Shown: positions 1-5,901 of the stretch, one piece after another | How the letters are laid out: every line of letters begins with the position of its first letter | Position numbering within the stretch: position 1 is the first letter of the stretch | NCBI GenBank assembly: GCA_003219355.1 | Contig: QHOQ01000225.1 | Location: 1-7,400 of the forward strand | DNA from: Verrucomicrobiota bacterium | GTDB taxonomy: Bacteria > Verrucomicrobiota > Verrucomicrobiia > Chthoniobacterales > UBA10450 | Direction of reading: 5' to 3' | DNA: 7,400 nt | Notes under the pieces: generated by a model | The model's input: only the letters and a program-made list of their open reading frames with translations | Database searches by the model: none | Told to the model about the DNA's origin: nothing | Translations under genes and position numbers: made by a program

Positions 1-1979
1 GCAATCATCTCGCCGGCGCGCGATTTTCTCAGGAATGCAACGACGCTATTATCGGCATCGTGAAAATCGATCCAATCAAAGCCTGCGTAACTGTCGTCCT
101 GGTCCCACAAGGCCGGCTCGCTTTTGTAAGTGTAATTGAGATGCTGAACGAGCCGGCGTAGCCCGTCGTGGCGAGGCAATTCACTCAGCTGCCAGTCGAG
201 ACTCGTGTCGTGATTCCACTCGTTCTTCTGGCCAAATTCGGCACCCATGAACAACAGCTTTTTGCCAGGATGCCCATACATCCAGGCCAGAAACATCCGG
301 ACATTAGCAAACTTCTGCCATTCGTCGCCTGGCATCTTGGATAGCAGCGAACGCTTGCCATAGACAACTTCATCATGGCTGAGGACGAGAATGAAATTCT
401 CCGAAAACGCGTAGAGCAGCGAAAAAGTGATGTTGCCGTGATGATAACGGCGATAAATCGGATCGAGGCTCATATATTGAAGGAAATCGTGCATCCAACC
501 CATATTCCATTTGAAACCGAACCCGAGGCCGCCCAAGTAAGTCGGACGCGACACACCAGGCCAGTCGGTTGATTCCTCGGCGATGGTGATGATGCCAGGG
601 AAACGCTCGTAACAAACTTCGTTGAACCGTTTCAGGAAATAAATCGCATCGAGATTTTCTCGGCCGCCGTAAACGTTCGGGATCCACTGCCCAGGTTTGC
701 GCGAATAGTCGAGATAAAGCATCGAGGCGACCGCATCCACGCGTAGCCCGTCGATGTGATATTGGTCGAGCCAGAAAAGCGCGTTGCCGATCAGGAAATT
801 GCGCACCTCATTTCGGCCAAAATTAAAAATGAGCGTGCCCCAATCCTGGTGCTCGCCCTGGCGCGGGTCCATGTGCTCGTAAAGATCGGTGCCGTCGAAT
901 TCGGCGAGCGCGTGCGCATCTTTGGGGAAATGCGCCGGCACCCAATCCATGATCACACCGATGCCAGCCTGGTGGCAAGCGTCGATGAAATGACGCAGTT
1001 CATCGGGCGTGCCGAAACGGCTGGTCGGTGCGTAATAGTTGGTAACTTGATAACCCCAGGAGCCTTCGAACGGGTGCTCGGCAATCGGCAGCAATTCGAT
1101 GTGGGTGTAACCCGTCTCCAGCACGTAGGGCAACAACGTCTCCGCGAATTCGAGATAACTCAGGTGCCGGTTTCCTTCATTGGCGTGGCGACGCCATGAA
1201 CCGAGATGCACTTCGTAAATGCTAAGCGGACTTCTCGGCCAGTCTTTCGTCCGACGCGATTCCATCCACTCCGCGTCGCTCCATTTGTAACGCTCGAGAT
1301 TGTAAGTGAGCGAGCTGGTCGATATGCCGTGCTGATTGAAAAAGGCGAATGGATCGCTCTTGAGCAACAGGGCGCCGGTCTGGGCGCGGATTTCGAATTT
1401 GTAATGCGCGCCTTCCTTGATTCCCGGCAAAAATAATTCCCATACGCCGCTGCCCAGCAGCCTGCGCATCGGATTAACCCGACCATCCCAGCCGTTGAAA
1501 TCGCCCACCACGCTGACCCGCTGCGCATTCGGCGCCCAGACTGCAAAGTAAACACCAGCCTCGTCGCCGATAGTGCGCAGATGCGCCCCAAACTTTTCAT
1601 AAATTTTCCAGTGCTGTCCCTCGGCGAACAGATGCAGATCGACTTCACCCATAATCGGACCGTACTGATACGGATCACGCGCCAGCTGCTCCGAGCCATC
1701 CCGCGTCGTGAGGCGAAGGCGATAATCGAGATCACGCGTCGCGCCGGGTACAGTCACGCAAAAAAAACCGTCCCGATGAATCCTCTCTGCGGCGATCGGC
1801 TCAGTCGATGGTCGATTCAGAACGATGTCGATCTTTTCTGCATCCGGCCGAAACACGCGGATCTTCAAATCATCGCCAACGCGGTGTGGTCCCAAAATAC
1901 GGAATGGATCGGAATGGGTCCCGGTGAGAAAGCTGTTCAATTCGTCGGGTGGCAATCCCGTGATTTCGAAAGGTCTCAT
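1..1979 (-). CDS. glgB: 1,4-alpha-glucan branching enzyme GlgB (3' end cut by window edge)
   Basis: This enzyme cuts an alpha-1,4 glucan chain and rejoins it by an alpha-1,6 link, making the branches of glycogen in the cytoplasm. I translated 659 residues from the ATG at 1979. They run as an N-terminal beta domain, a CBM48 domain with GDFNGW at 159-164, and a GH13 barrel. Barrel motifs are DWVPAHF with Asp345, GLRVDAV with nucleophile Asp415, IAEES with acid/base Glu468, and LSHDEVVYG with Asp536. From memory, E. coli has these residues at 335, 405, 458 and 526, a constant offset of 10. By that comparison about 75-80 C-terminal residues lie beyond base 1. The frame is open throughout. The start is firm: TAA lies nine codons upstream with no other start codon between. 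No good Shine-Dalgarno precedes it. The gene diverges from the dodecin gene. Confidence 0.97.
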   Translation of the reverse strand, partial: MRPFEITGLPPDELNSFLTGTHSDPFRILGPHRVGDDLKIRVFRPDAEKIDIVLNRPSTEPIAAERIHRDGFFCVTVPGATRDLDYRLRLTTRDGSEQLARDPYQYGPIMGEVDLHLFAEGQHWKIYEKFGAHLRTIGDEAGVYFAVWAPNAQRVSVVGDFNGWDGRVNPMRRLLGSGVWELFLPGIKEGAHYKFEIRAQTGALLLKSDPFAFFNQHGISTSSLTYNLERYKWSDAEWMESRRTKDWPRSPLSIYEVHLGSWRRHANEGNRHLSYLEFAETLLPYVLETGYTHIELLPIAEHPFEGSWGYQVTNYYAPTSRFGTPDELRHFIDACHQAGIGVIMDWVPAHFPKDAHALAEFDGTDLYEHMDPRQGEHQDWGTLIFNFGRNEVRNFLIGNALFWLDQYHIDGLRVDAVASMLYLDYSRKPGQWIPNVYGGRENLDAIYFLKRFNEVCYERFPGIITIAEESTDWPGVSRPTYLGGLGFGFKWNMGWMHDFLQYMSLDPIYRRYHHGNITFSLLYAFSENFILVLSHDEVVYGKRSLLSKMPGDEWQKFANVRMFLAWMYGHPGKKLLFMGAEFGQKNEWNHDTSLDWQLSELPRHDGLRRLVQHLNYTYKSEPALWDQDDSYAGFDWIDFHDADNSVVAFLRKSRAGEMI

Positions 1980-2009
1980 GCGAGTATAACCTAATACGAA
2001 CGTTTACTC

Positions 2010-2033
2010 GTTAAAGTGTTAAAGCGTTGAAGT
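2010..2033. repeat. Three tandem copies of an 8-bp unit
   Basis: GTTAAAGT, GTTAAAGC and GTTGAAGT follow each other without gap in the glgB/dodecin intergenic region. Copies differ by one to three bases. It could be a simple-sequence remnant or a set of regulator half-sites. The sequence alone does not decide, and I cannot name a binding protein. Confidence 0.5.
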
Positions 2034-2074
2034 TGATGAAAGCGGTTCGCTTAAACGCCTTTGATCCATCGAGA

Positions 2075-2092
2075 ATCCGGATGGAACCGGAT
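2075..2092. repeat. Weak inverted repeat upstream of the dodecin gene
   Basis: ATCCGG (2075-2080) and CCGGAT (2087-2092) are perfect 6-bp arms around a 6-nt spacer. They lie 43 bp before the dodecin start. This may be a small operator or a 5' UTR hairpin, but a stem this short could also occur by chance. Confidence 0.3.
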
Positions 2093-2118
2093 CCACAATG
2101 GTCTGCGATAATAGATCG

Positions 2119-2124
2119 AAGGAG
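2119..2124 (+). promoter_or_regulatory. Shine-Dalgarno of the dodecin gene
   Basis: AAGGAG ends 11 nt before the ATG at 2136, in an AT-rich leader. It is the clearest ribosome binding site in the window and fixes the dodecin start. Confidence 0.75.
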
Positions 2125-2135
2125 AATTATTAATT

Positions 2136-2342
2136 ATGGCCAAAGTCGTTAAAGTTATCGAACTGCTGTCCGAATCGCCTAAGAGTTGGGAAGACGCCGC
2201 GCAAGCTGTCGTGAGCGAAGCTTCCAAAACGCTGCGCAACATCCGCTCGGTCTACGTCAAAGAATTCACTGCCGCAGTGGAAAACAAGAAGGTCACTGCT
2301 TACCGGGTCAATGCCAAAGTGACCTTTGAGATGGAACGATAA
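2136..2342 (+). CDS. Dodecin family protein
   Basis: Dodecins are very small proteins that assemble into hollow dodecamers, usually storing or buffering flavins in the cytoplasm. The 68-residue product has the family's usual length and pattern: strand VVKVIELLSESP (4-15), the helix SWEDAAQAVVSEASKTLRNI (17-36), then strands SVYVKEFTAAVE (38-49) and KVTAYRVNAKVTFEME (52-67). Characterised flavin-binding dodecins have a Trp at the start of the second strand that stacks on the isoalloxazine ring. By my hand alignment this protein has Ser38 there, and Arg57 where archaeal dodecin has a ligand-contacting Gln. Flavin binding is therefore uncertain. The gene stands alone, divergent from glgB and convergent with lysS. 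Family assignment is firm; the ligand is not. Confidence 0.92.
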   Translation: MAKVVKVIELLSESPKSWEDAAQAVVSEASKTLRNIRSVYVKEFTAAVENKKVTAYRVNAKVTFEMER

Positions 2343-2359
2343 GTTGATGTGGCGGGTGG

Positions 2360-2380
2360 ATCGAGCGCTCTGGGCTCGAT
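2360..2380. terminator. Candidate hairpin terminator between convergent dodecin and lysS genes
   Basis: ATCGAGC (2360-2366) and GCTCGAT (2374-2380) are perfect 7-bp arms around a 7-nt loop. They sit 18 bp after the dodecin stop and 54 bp past the lysS stop on the other strand. The position suits a bidirectional terminator, but there is no T-run on either side, so it may only stabilise the 3' end. The rest of the 92-bp gap shows nothing. Confidence 0.35.
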
Positions 2381-2434
2381 GCCAAATATTACGCACCTTT
2401 CCGCTAACGGCGTGCGACGGAACACCAGCCCAGC

Positions 2435-3889
2435 TTATTTCTTTGGTCTGAGCAGTGGAAACAGGATGACGTCGCGGATCGACTCCGCACCGGTGAGCAA
2501 CATGGTGAGTCGATCCATGCCCATGCCAAAGCCGCCGGCCGGTGGCATGCCGTGCTCAAGCGCGAGCAGAAATTCCTCGTCGATCTTTTGCGTTTCTTCG
2601 CCTGCTTGCTCGAGCAGACGCTGACGTTGCAAGAGCGGATCGTTTAACTCGCTGTAGCCCGGCGCAATCTCCGTGCCGTTAATGATCAGCTCGAAGACAT
2701 CGACAAGCGAATTATCCTCCCTGTTTTGTTTTGCCAAAGGCACCAGCTCTTTCGGGCAATGCATGACGAAAAGCGGATCGATTGTCTGCTCTTCGATGAG
2801 TTTTTCGAAGACGTGCTGCGTTACTTCAAAGTCGTCCAGCCGCGGTAAAATTTCCAACTTGAACTGGCTCATCGCGCGCTCACGCCGTTGCTCGTTGGTC
2901 AGCTCGAACCAATCTGCTCCGGCAACTTCACGCACTAAATCGTGATAACGGGCGCGTCGCCACGGTCTTTTCAAATGGATTATGCGCGTGATTTTTCCTT
3001 CGGCATCTCGGTGCTCGATTTGCAGCGAGCCAGAAATTTTTTCTGCGAGATGGCAAATCAATTCCTCGACCAAGCTGGCCATCTTCTCGAAATCGGCATA
3101 TGCCCAGTACGCCTCGAGCATGGTGAATTCCGGATTGTGCTTTCGGGAGATGCCTTCGTTGCGAAAGTTCCGGTTGATTTCAAAAACTTTGTTGAACCCA
3201 CCAACCAGCAAACGTTTCAAATACAGCTCAGGCGCTATGCGCAAATAAAGATCGAGACCGAGCGCCTTGTGACGCGTACTAAACGGCTCGGCCGCGGCTC
3301 CACCGGCGACGGTTTGCAAGATCGGCGTCTCCACTTCCAGGAAGCCGCGTTCCTCGAAAAAGCGCCGGGTCTCGCGAACAATCGCGATCCGTTTTTCAAA
3401 CACAGCCCGGGAGCGCTCGTTGGTGAGAAGATCGAGATACCGCTGCCGGTAGCGCGCTTCGATGTCCTGCAATCCGTGCCACTTTTCAGGGAGCGGCCGC
3501 AAGGCCTTTGCCATCAGGCGGAACGTGCTCGCCTTCAGCGTCGGTTCGCCGCTCTTAGTGAGGAAACACGTTCCCTCGACGCCGATGAGATCGCCAATAT
3601 CGAGCAACTGAAAAAGGTCGATCAGGTCCGCGCCAACTTCCTTTGCGTGAATATAAATTTGAATGCGTCCGGTGGCATCACGAAGATCGAGGAAGTGGCT
3701 CCTACCCATGTCGCGATGCGCGGTGATGCGGCCAGCTGCACGTAGGATCTCGCCCTCCATGAATTTTTCACGCACCTCCGCGATTGTGCCGTCCGGCTCG
3801 AATGCAACACCGAACGGCTCGACCCCTTGCGCGCGGAGCGCATCGAGTTTTTTTCGTCGCAACGCGATCAGTTCATTCTCTTCATCCAT
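2435..3889 (-). CDS. lysS: Lysine--tRNA ligase, class II
   Basis: LysRS charges tRNA-Lys with lysine using ATP, in the cytoplasm. From the ATG at 3889 the product has 484 residues, normal for a bacterial class II LysRS (about 490-505). The N-terminal OB-fold anticodon domain spans about residues 50-130. Class II motif 1 is GFLEVETPIL (182-191). Motif 2 is FEINRNFRNEG with its arginine loop (236-246), followed by HNPEFTMLE. Motif 3 is GGFGMGMDRLTMLL (452-465). The strongly conserved LRIAPELYLKRL stretch (216-227) is also intact, so the enzyme should be active. Two other in-frame starts exist, ATG at 3898 and TTG at 3937. The TTG lies inside a palindromic repeat and is unlikely. None has a strong Shine-Dalgarno; 3889 is chosen because family members begin just before the ELIALRRKKL-type helix. 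The gene is convergent with the dodecin gene and divergent from the ACT gene. Confidence 0.96.
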   Translation of the reverse strand: MDEENELIALRRKKLDALRAQGVEPFGVAFEPDGTIAEVREKFMEGEILRAAGRITAHRDMGRSHFLDLRDATGRIQIYIHAKEVGADLIDLFQLLDIGDLIGVEGTCFLTKSGEPTLKASTFRLMAKALRPLPEKWHGLQDIEARYRQRYLDLLTNERSRAVFEKRIAIVRETRRFFEERGFLEVETPILQTVAGGAAAEPFSTRHKALGLDLYLRIAPELYLKRLLVGGFNKVFEINRNFRNEGISRKHNPEFTMLEAYWAYADFEKMASLVEELICHLAEKISGSLQIEHRDAEGKITRIIHLKRPWRRARYHDLVREVAGADWFELTNEQRRERAMSQFKLEILPRLDDFEVTQHVFEKLIEEQTIDPLFVMHCPKELVPLAKQNREDNSLVDVFELIINGTEIAPGYSELNDPLLQRQRLLEQAGEETQKIDEEFLLALEHGMPPAGGFGMGMDRLTMLLTGAESIRDVILFPLLRPKK

Positions 3890-3928
3890 CCGTGGCATAG
3901 GTTCCAGTCTGTCGAAGAATTTCAATCT

Positions 3929-3952
3929 CACAGGCAAGCTGCCTGTGCCACA
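3929..3952. repeat. Palindromic repeat, copy A
   Basis: CACAGGCA (3929-3936), a 3-nt spacer AGC, and TGCCTGTG (3940-3947) make a perfect 8-bp-arm palindrome followed by CCACA. The same 24-nt unit, differing only in two spacer bases, recurs at 4124-4147 in the same orientation. It looks like a dispersed intergenic palindromic (REP-like) family. It lies just upstream of lysS and overlaps that gene's alternative TTG codon. Confidence 0.75.
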
Positions 3953-3988
3953 ACGAAATGACCAGCCTCAATGAAGACACGGCAGAGG

Positions 3989-4000
3989 CTTCAGCTGAAG
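3989..4000. repeat. Perfect 12-bp palindrome
   Basis: CTTCAGCTGAAG is a spacerless palindrome in the lysS/ACT divergent intergenic region. A dimeric regulator could bind such a site, but no partner is visible and it may be another fragment of the local palindrome family. Confidence 0.4.
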
Positions 4001-4088
4001 AATCGACACCTGACTACCGAGGCAAGATATCCAGATTGCCGCCAATATTGAGTTTGCAATGGGAAGATCGACAATGAGATAATGCATC

Positions 4089-4111
4089 GTGGCACAGCCT
4101 TCCGGGCTGTG
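4089..4111. repeat. Palindromic repeat, copy B (variant arms)
   Basis: CACAGCC (4093-4099), the spacer TTCCG and GGCTGTG (4105-4111) form a 7-bp-arm palindrome. It is preceded by GTGG. The 9 bases GTGGCACAG (4089-4097) are the reverse complement of CTGTGCCAC at 4138-4146, so copies B and C sit head to head and together form a larger inverted structure. Confidence 0.7.
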
Positions 4112-4123
4112 AGATTTTTCCTC

Positions 4124-4147
4124 CACAGGCAAAATGCCTGTGCCACA
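4124..4147. repeat. Palindromic repeat, copy C
   Basis: CACAGGCA (4124-4131), AAA, and TGCCTGTG (4135-4142), then CCACA. The arms and flank are identical to copy A; only the spacer differs. The copy ends 42 bp before the proposed ACT gene start at 4190 and is open in that gene's reading frame. Confidence 0.75.
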
Positions 4148-4189
4148 GCCACTCTGATGCCAGTCGATTTACCGGAAACAACTTCGAAG

Positions 4190-4627
4190 ATGGGAGGACC
4201 GCTGGTCAAGCAGTTCTCTGTCTTCCTGCCGAACAAGGTGGGGGCAATGCTGGATATCGTGAAAGTGCTCAATGCAAACAGCACGCACGTCGTGGCGTTG
4301 AGTGTTTCAGAATCGACTGACTCGGCCATCGCCCGCATTATCGTAAGCGATCCGGAACGCGTGGAAAAACTGTTACAGCAAAAAAATGTAGCGTTCGGCG
4401 TCTGCGAAGTCGTGGTTGTAGAAATGCGAGAAGTGGCCACGCAACTGGTGAAACTGCTCGCGGCATTGTTCATGGCCGAGGTCAATGTGCATTTTACTTA
4501 TCCGTTGCTCACAAGGCCGCGCGGCTTTGCCGCGCTCGCTCTACACGTGGACGATACCGAATGCGCTTCATCGGTCCTGATGGGTGAGGGGTTCAAGATT
4601 CTTAGCCAGAGCGATATTTCCCGGTAG
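4190..4627 (+). CDS. Small protein with tandem ACT domains
   Basis: ACT domains are ferredoxin-like folds that bind amino acids or similar small ligands and usually regulate a partner enzyme. The 145-residue product consists almost only of two such units. The first is KQFSVFLPNKVGAMLDIVKV through VCEVVVVEM (7-79), with the typical strand-P-N-K-V-G-helix opening. The second is REVATQLVKLLAALFMAEVN through GFKILSQSDI (80-143), with the GFAALALHVDD strand. It resembles stand-alone double-ACT proteins (COG4747 type, from memory). No catalytic domain is present, so a cytoplasmic sensor or regulator role is inferred. In-frame ATGs also occur at 4082 and 4157. The 4082 start would translate two palindromic repeats, giving a Cys/Arg/Ala-rich leader unlike any ACT protein. 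The 4157 start remains possible (156 residues). No neighbour is an obvious target enzyme. Confidence 0.85.
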   Translation: MGGPLVKQFSVFLPNKVGAMLDIVKVLNANSTHVVALSVSESTDSAIARIIVSDPERVEKLLQQKNVAFGVCEVVVVEMREVATQLVKLLAALFMAEVNVHFTYPLLTRPRGFAALALHVDDTECASSVLMGEGFKILSQSDISR

Positions 4628-4655
4628 GAGTAGCGTTCGCGGCGAACGCTTCTCC
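4627..4655. repeat. Near-perfect inverted repeat overlapping the ACT gene stop; possible terminator
   Basis: AGCGTTCGC (4632-4640) and GCGAACGCT (4642-4650) are perfect 9-bp arms around one central G. Beyond a T.T mismatch the stem continues as GGAG (4627-4630) pairing with CTCC (4652-4655). The outer G is the last base of the TAG stop codon. In RNA this would be a very stable GC-rich hairpin, although the tip must open to form a loop. No U-tract follows, so it could be a dispersed repeat, a 3' end stabiliser or a factor-dependent stop. Confidence 0.6.
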
Positions 4656-4671
4656 AGCGATTCTTCGCCAG

Positions 4672-4700
4672 TTGACAGTTTTGGGAAACCGCGTTTACAG
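4672..4700 (+). promoter_or_regulatory. Possible promoter for the TPR gene
   Basis: A perfect consensus -35 hexamer TTGACA lies at 4672-4677. A 16-18 nt spacer leads to the AT-rich TTTACAG stretch near 4694-4700, which is a poor -10. If used, transcription would begin around 4706-4708, which would favour the ATG at 4718 over that at 4703. The match could be coincidental. Confidence 0.3.
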
Positions 4701-4701
4701 A

Positions 4702-4720
4702 CATGGGTCTATCGCCCATG
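4702..4720 (+). repeat. Inverted repeat holding both candidate start codons of the TPR gene
   Basis: CATGGG (4702-4707) and CCCATG (4715-4720) are perfect 6-bp arms around a 7-nt loop. Each arm contains one of the two in-frame ATG codons (4703 and 4718). If transcribed, the hairpin could hide the start region from ribosomes. Confidence 0.4.
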
Positions 4721-5791
4721 CGAATTCTTCTTTCACGCGCAGCGCCCGCCGATAAAAATTTCAGCATTGCGCTGAGTCTGCTTCTGATTCTGGGAGCGGC
4801 GGAAATGTTGAGCGCAAGCTTCTATTACGTCAGCCGAATGCGCGCCACTAATGCTTCGGTGCAGTCCGCCGCGGCGGTCGCTATGGCACGCACGCCGGCT
4901 CCTGCAACGCCAGGTGTCATCGGTCCGGCGGTTCCGTCTCCTGCGCCATCTTTGGTTGATCGGCTCCTGAGGGAAGCCGCCGAGTTGCGTGACCAGGGAG
5001 ATACAACGAACGCGCTAGCCCGTTTGCATGAAGCGTTAGAGCGTGATCCGAGGAATCCCGGCGTGCTGGAGGAAATGGCGAAAACCTATGAATCAATGCA
5101 GCTCTTCGACCGGTCGAACGAAACCTGGCGCAAACTGCAGGAGTTAGGTCCCTCGGCCGGAGCAGCGTATGAATTGGCAGATCGGCGCTTGAAGCTGGGG
5201 GCGCCAACTCCGGGCACAGAGGGGCCTGGTGCTGCCAGCGGACCAATTGAGCCCGCGGCCTTACGCAACGATGTGGGTGGTATTCCGGAGGGTTCCACAT
5301 TCGGCATAACAGAAGTAAAAACCACAGAAACGCCCGATCCGGACACCGAGACAAACCTGATGCTTCGAATCGGTATAGAAAAACAGCCGGGCGCCACAAT
5401 TGATCACACCAAAGTGAAGATCCAGGTGTTCTTTTATGACACAGTGGATGATAAAGACATTAAGCTGACTGACGCCGACGTGAATTATGAATGGCTGACG
5501 CCGAAGCACGATTGGACGGAGACAAATCCGGAGATACTCTCAGTGAGTTATCTGCGTCCCAAAAGCAAAGCGATCTCATCTGAAGCAGCATTGTCTGCAG
5601 CGGCGGCAGCGGTGAAAGTGGGGCAGAAGACTCGAACTGTGAAGGCGAGTTCGTCCGCGGGAGGCGGTGAGCGAAGATATCTCGGTTACCGCGTTTTGGT
5701 TTATTACAACGACAAATTGCAAGCCGTTCAGGCGGAACCCGCACGCCTATTGCAGCTTTTTCCTCCTTCCGATAGCGTCTCGTCACCCTAA
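4703..5791 (+). CDS. Membrane-anchored TPR-like protein, function unknown
   Basis: I do not recognise a named family for this 362-residue product. A single hydrophobic segment at about 20-43 (FSIALSLLLILGAAEMLSAS and on), preceded by Arg and Lys residues, looks like an N-terminal membrane anchor with the rest outside the cytoplasm. An Ala/Pro-rich linker covers about 56-83. Two TPR-like helical pairs follow: 86-119, with the pattern A-x-x-x-x-x-x-G-D-x-x-x-A-L-x-x-x-x-x-A-L-x-x-D-P, and a weaker one at 120-153. After a Gly/Pro/Ala linker comes a beta-rich C-terminal region (about 200-350), interrupted by an Ala/Ser-rich insert. TPRs suggest protein-protein contact, perhaps envelope assembly; this is inference. 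An alternative start is the ATG at 4718, five codons later; neither has a good Shine-Dalgarno. The gene lies 110 bp upstream of the exported-protein gene on the same strand. Confidence 0.85.
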   Translation: MGLSPMRILLSRAAPADKNFSIALSLLLILGAAEMLSASFYYVSRMRATNASVQSAAAVAMARTPAPATPGVIGPAVPSPAPSLVDRLLREAAELRDQGDTTNALARLHEALERDPRNPGVLEEMAKTYESMQLFDRSNETWRKLQELGPSAGAAYELADRRLKLGAPTPGTEGPGAASGPIEPAALRNDVGGIPEGSTFGITEVKTTETPDPDTETNLMLRIGIEKQPGATIDHTKVKIQVFFYDTVDDKDIKLTDADVNYEWLTPKHDWTETNPEILSVSYLRPKSKAISSEAALSAAAAAVKVGQKTRTVKASSSAGGGERRYLGYRVLVYYNDKLQAVQAEPARLLQLFPPSDSVSSP

Positions 5792-5796
5792 TGTAA

Positions 5797-5834
5797 TTGG
5801 TCGTCATGCACCGCGACGCGACATGAGCGACCAA
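5797..5834 (+). terminator. Strong hairpin just after the TPR gene
   Basis: TTGGTCGTCATG (5797-5808) pairs with CATGAGCGACCAA (5822-5834), giving 12 base pairs with one bulged C and a 13-nt loop. It starts 6 bp after the TPR stop codon. No T-run follows, so it is not a textbook intrinsic terminator. It may stabilise the upstream message or act as an attenuator before the next gene, which starts at 5902. Confidence 0.5.
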
Positions 5835-5901
5835 CTGGTTCAATGGTGACAACCTGCAGCCGCGGACGAACGCAAGTCGTGGGAAGGGCAGCGGCAAACT
5901 G

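Noticed and set aside
756..1199. Plus-strand open reading frame of 147 codons, and others at 1160-1735 and 1581-1994
   Set aside because: All overlap glgB, whose catalytic motifs span the region without interruption. None has a ribosome site or a recognisable domain.
1760..1767. Run of eight A (T8 on the coding strand) inside glgB, a possible slippage or phase-variation site
   Set aside because: The frame is correct as given and reads through as Gly-Phe-Phe-Cys. One housekeeping homopolymer of this length is not evidence for phase variation.
2942..3745. Long plus-strand open reading frame of 267 codons
   Set aside because: It lies wholly antisense to lysS, whose three class II motifs are intact. 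The translated product shows no domain and its composition fits a shadow of lysS codon use.
3938..4189. Possible CRISPR-like array because similar units recur
   Set aside because: There are only three units with irregular spacing, one of them inverted. The repeats are short palindromes, and no regular spacers or cas genes are seen.
3991..4485. Minus-strand open reading frame of 164 codons opposite the ACT gene
   Set aside because: The plus-strand frame encodes two clear ACT domains. The minus-strand product is Ser/Thr-rich low-complexity shadow sequence.
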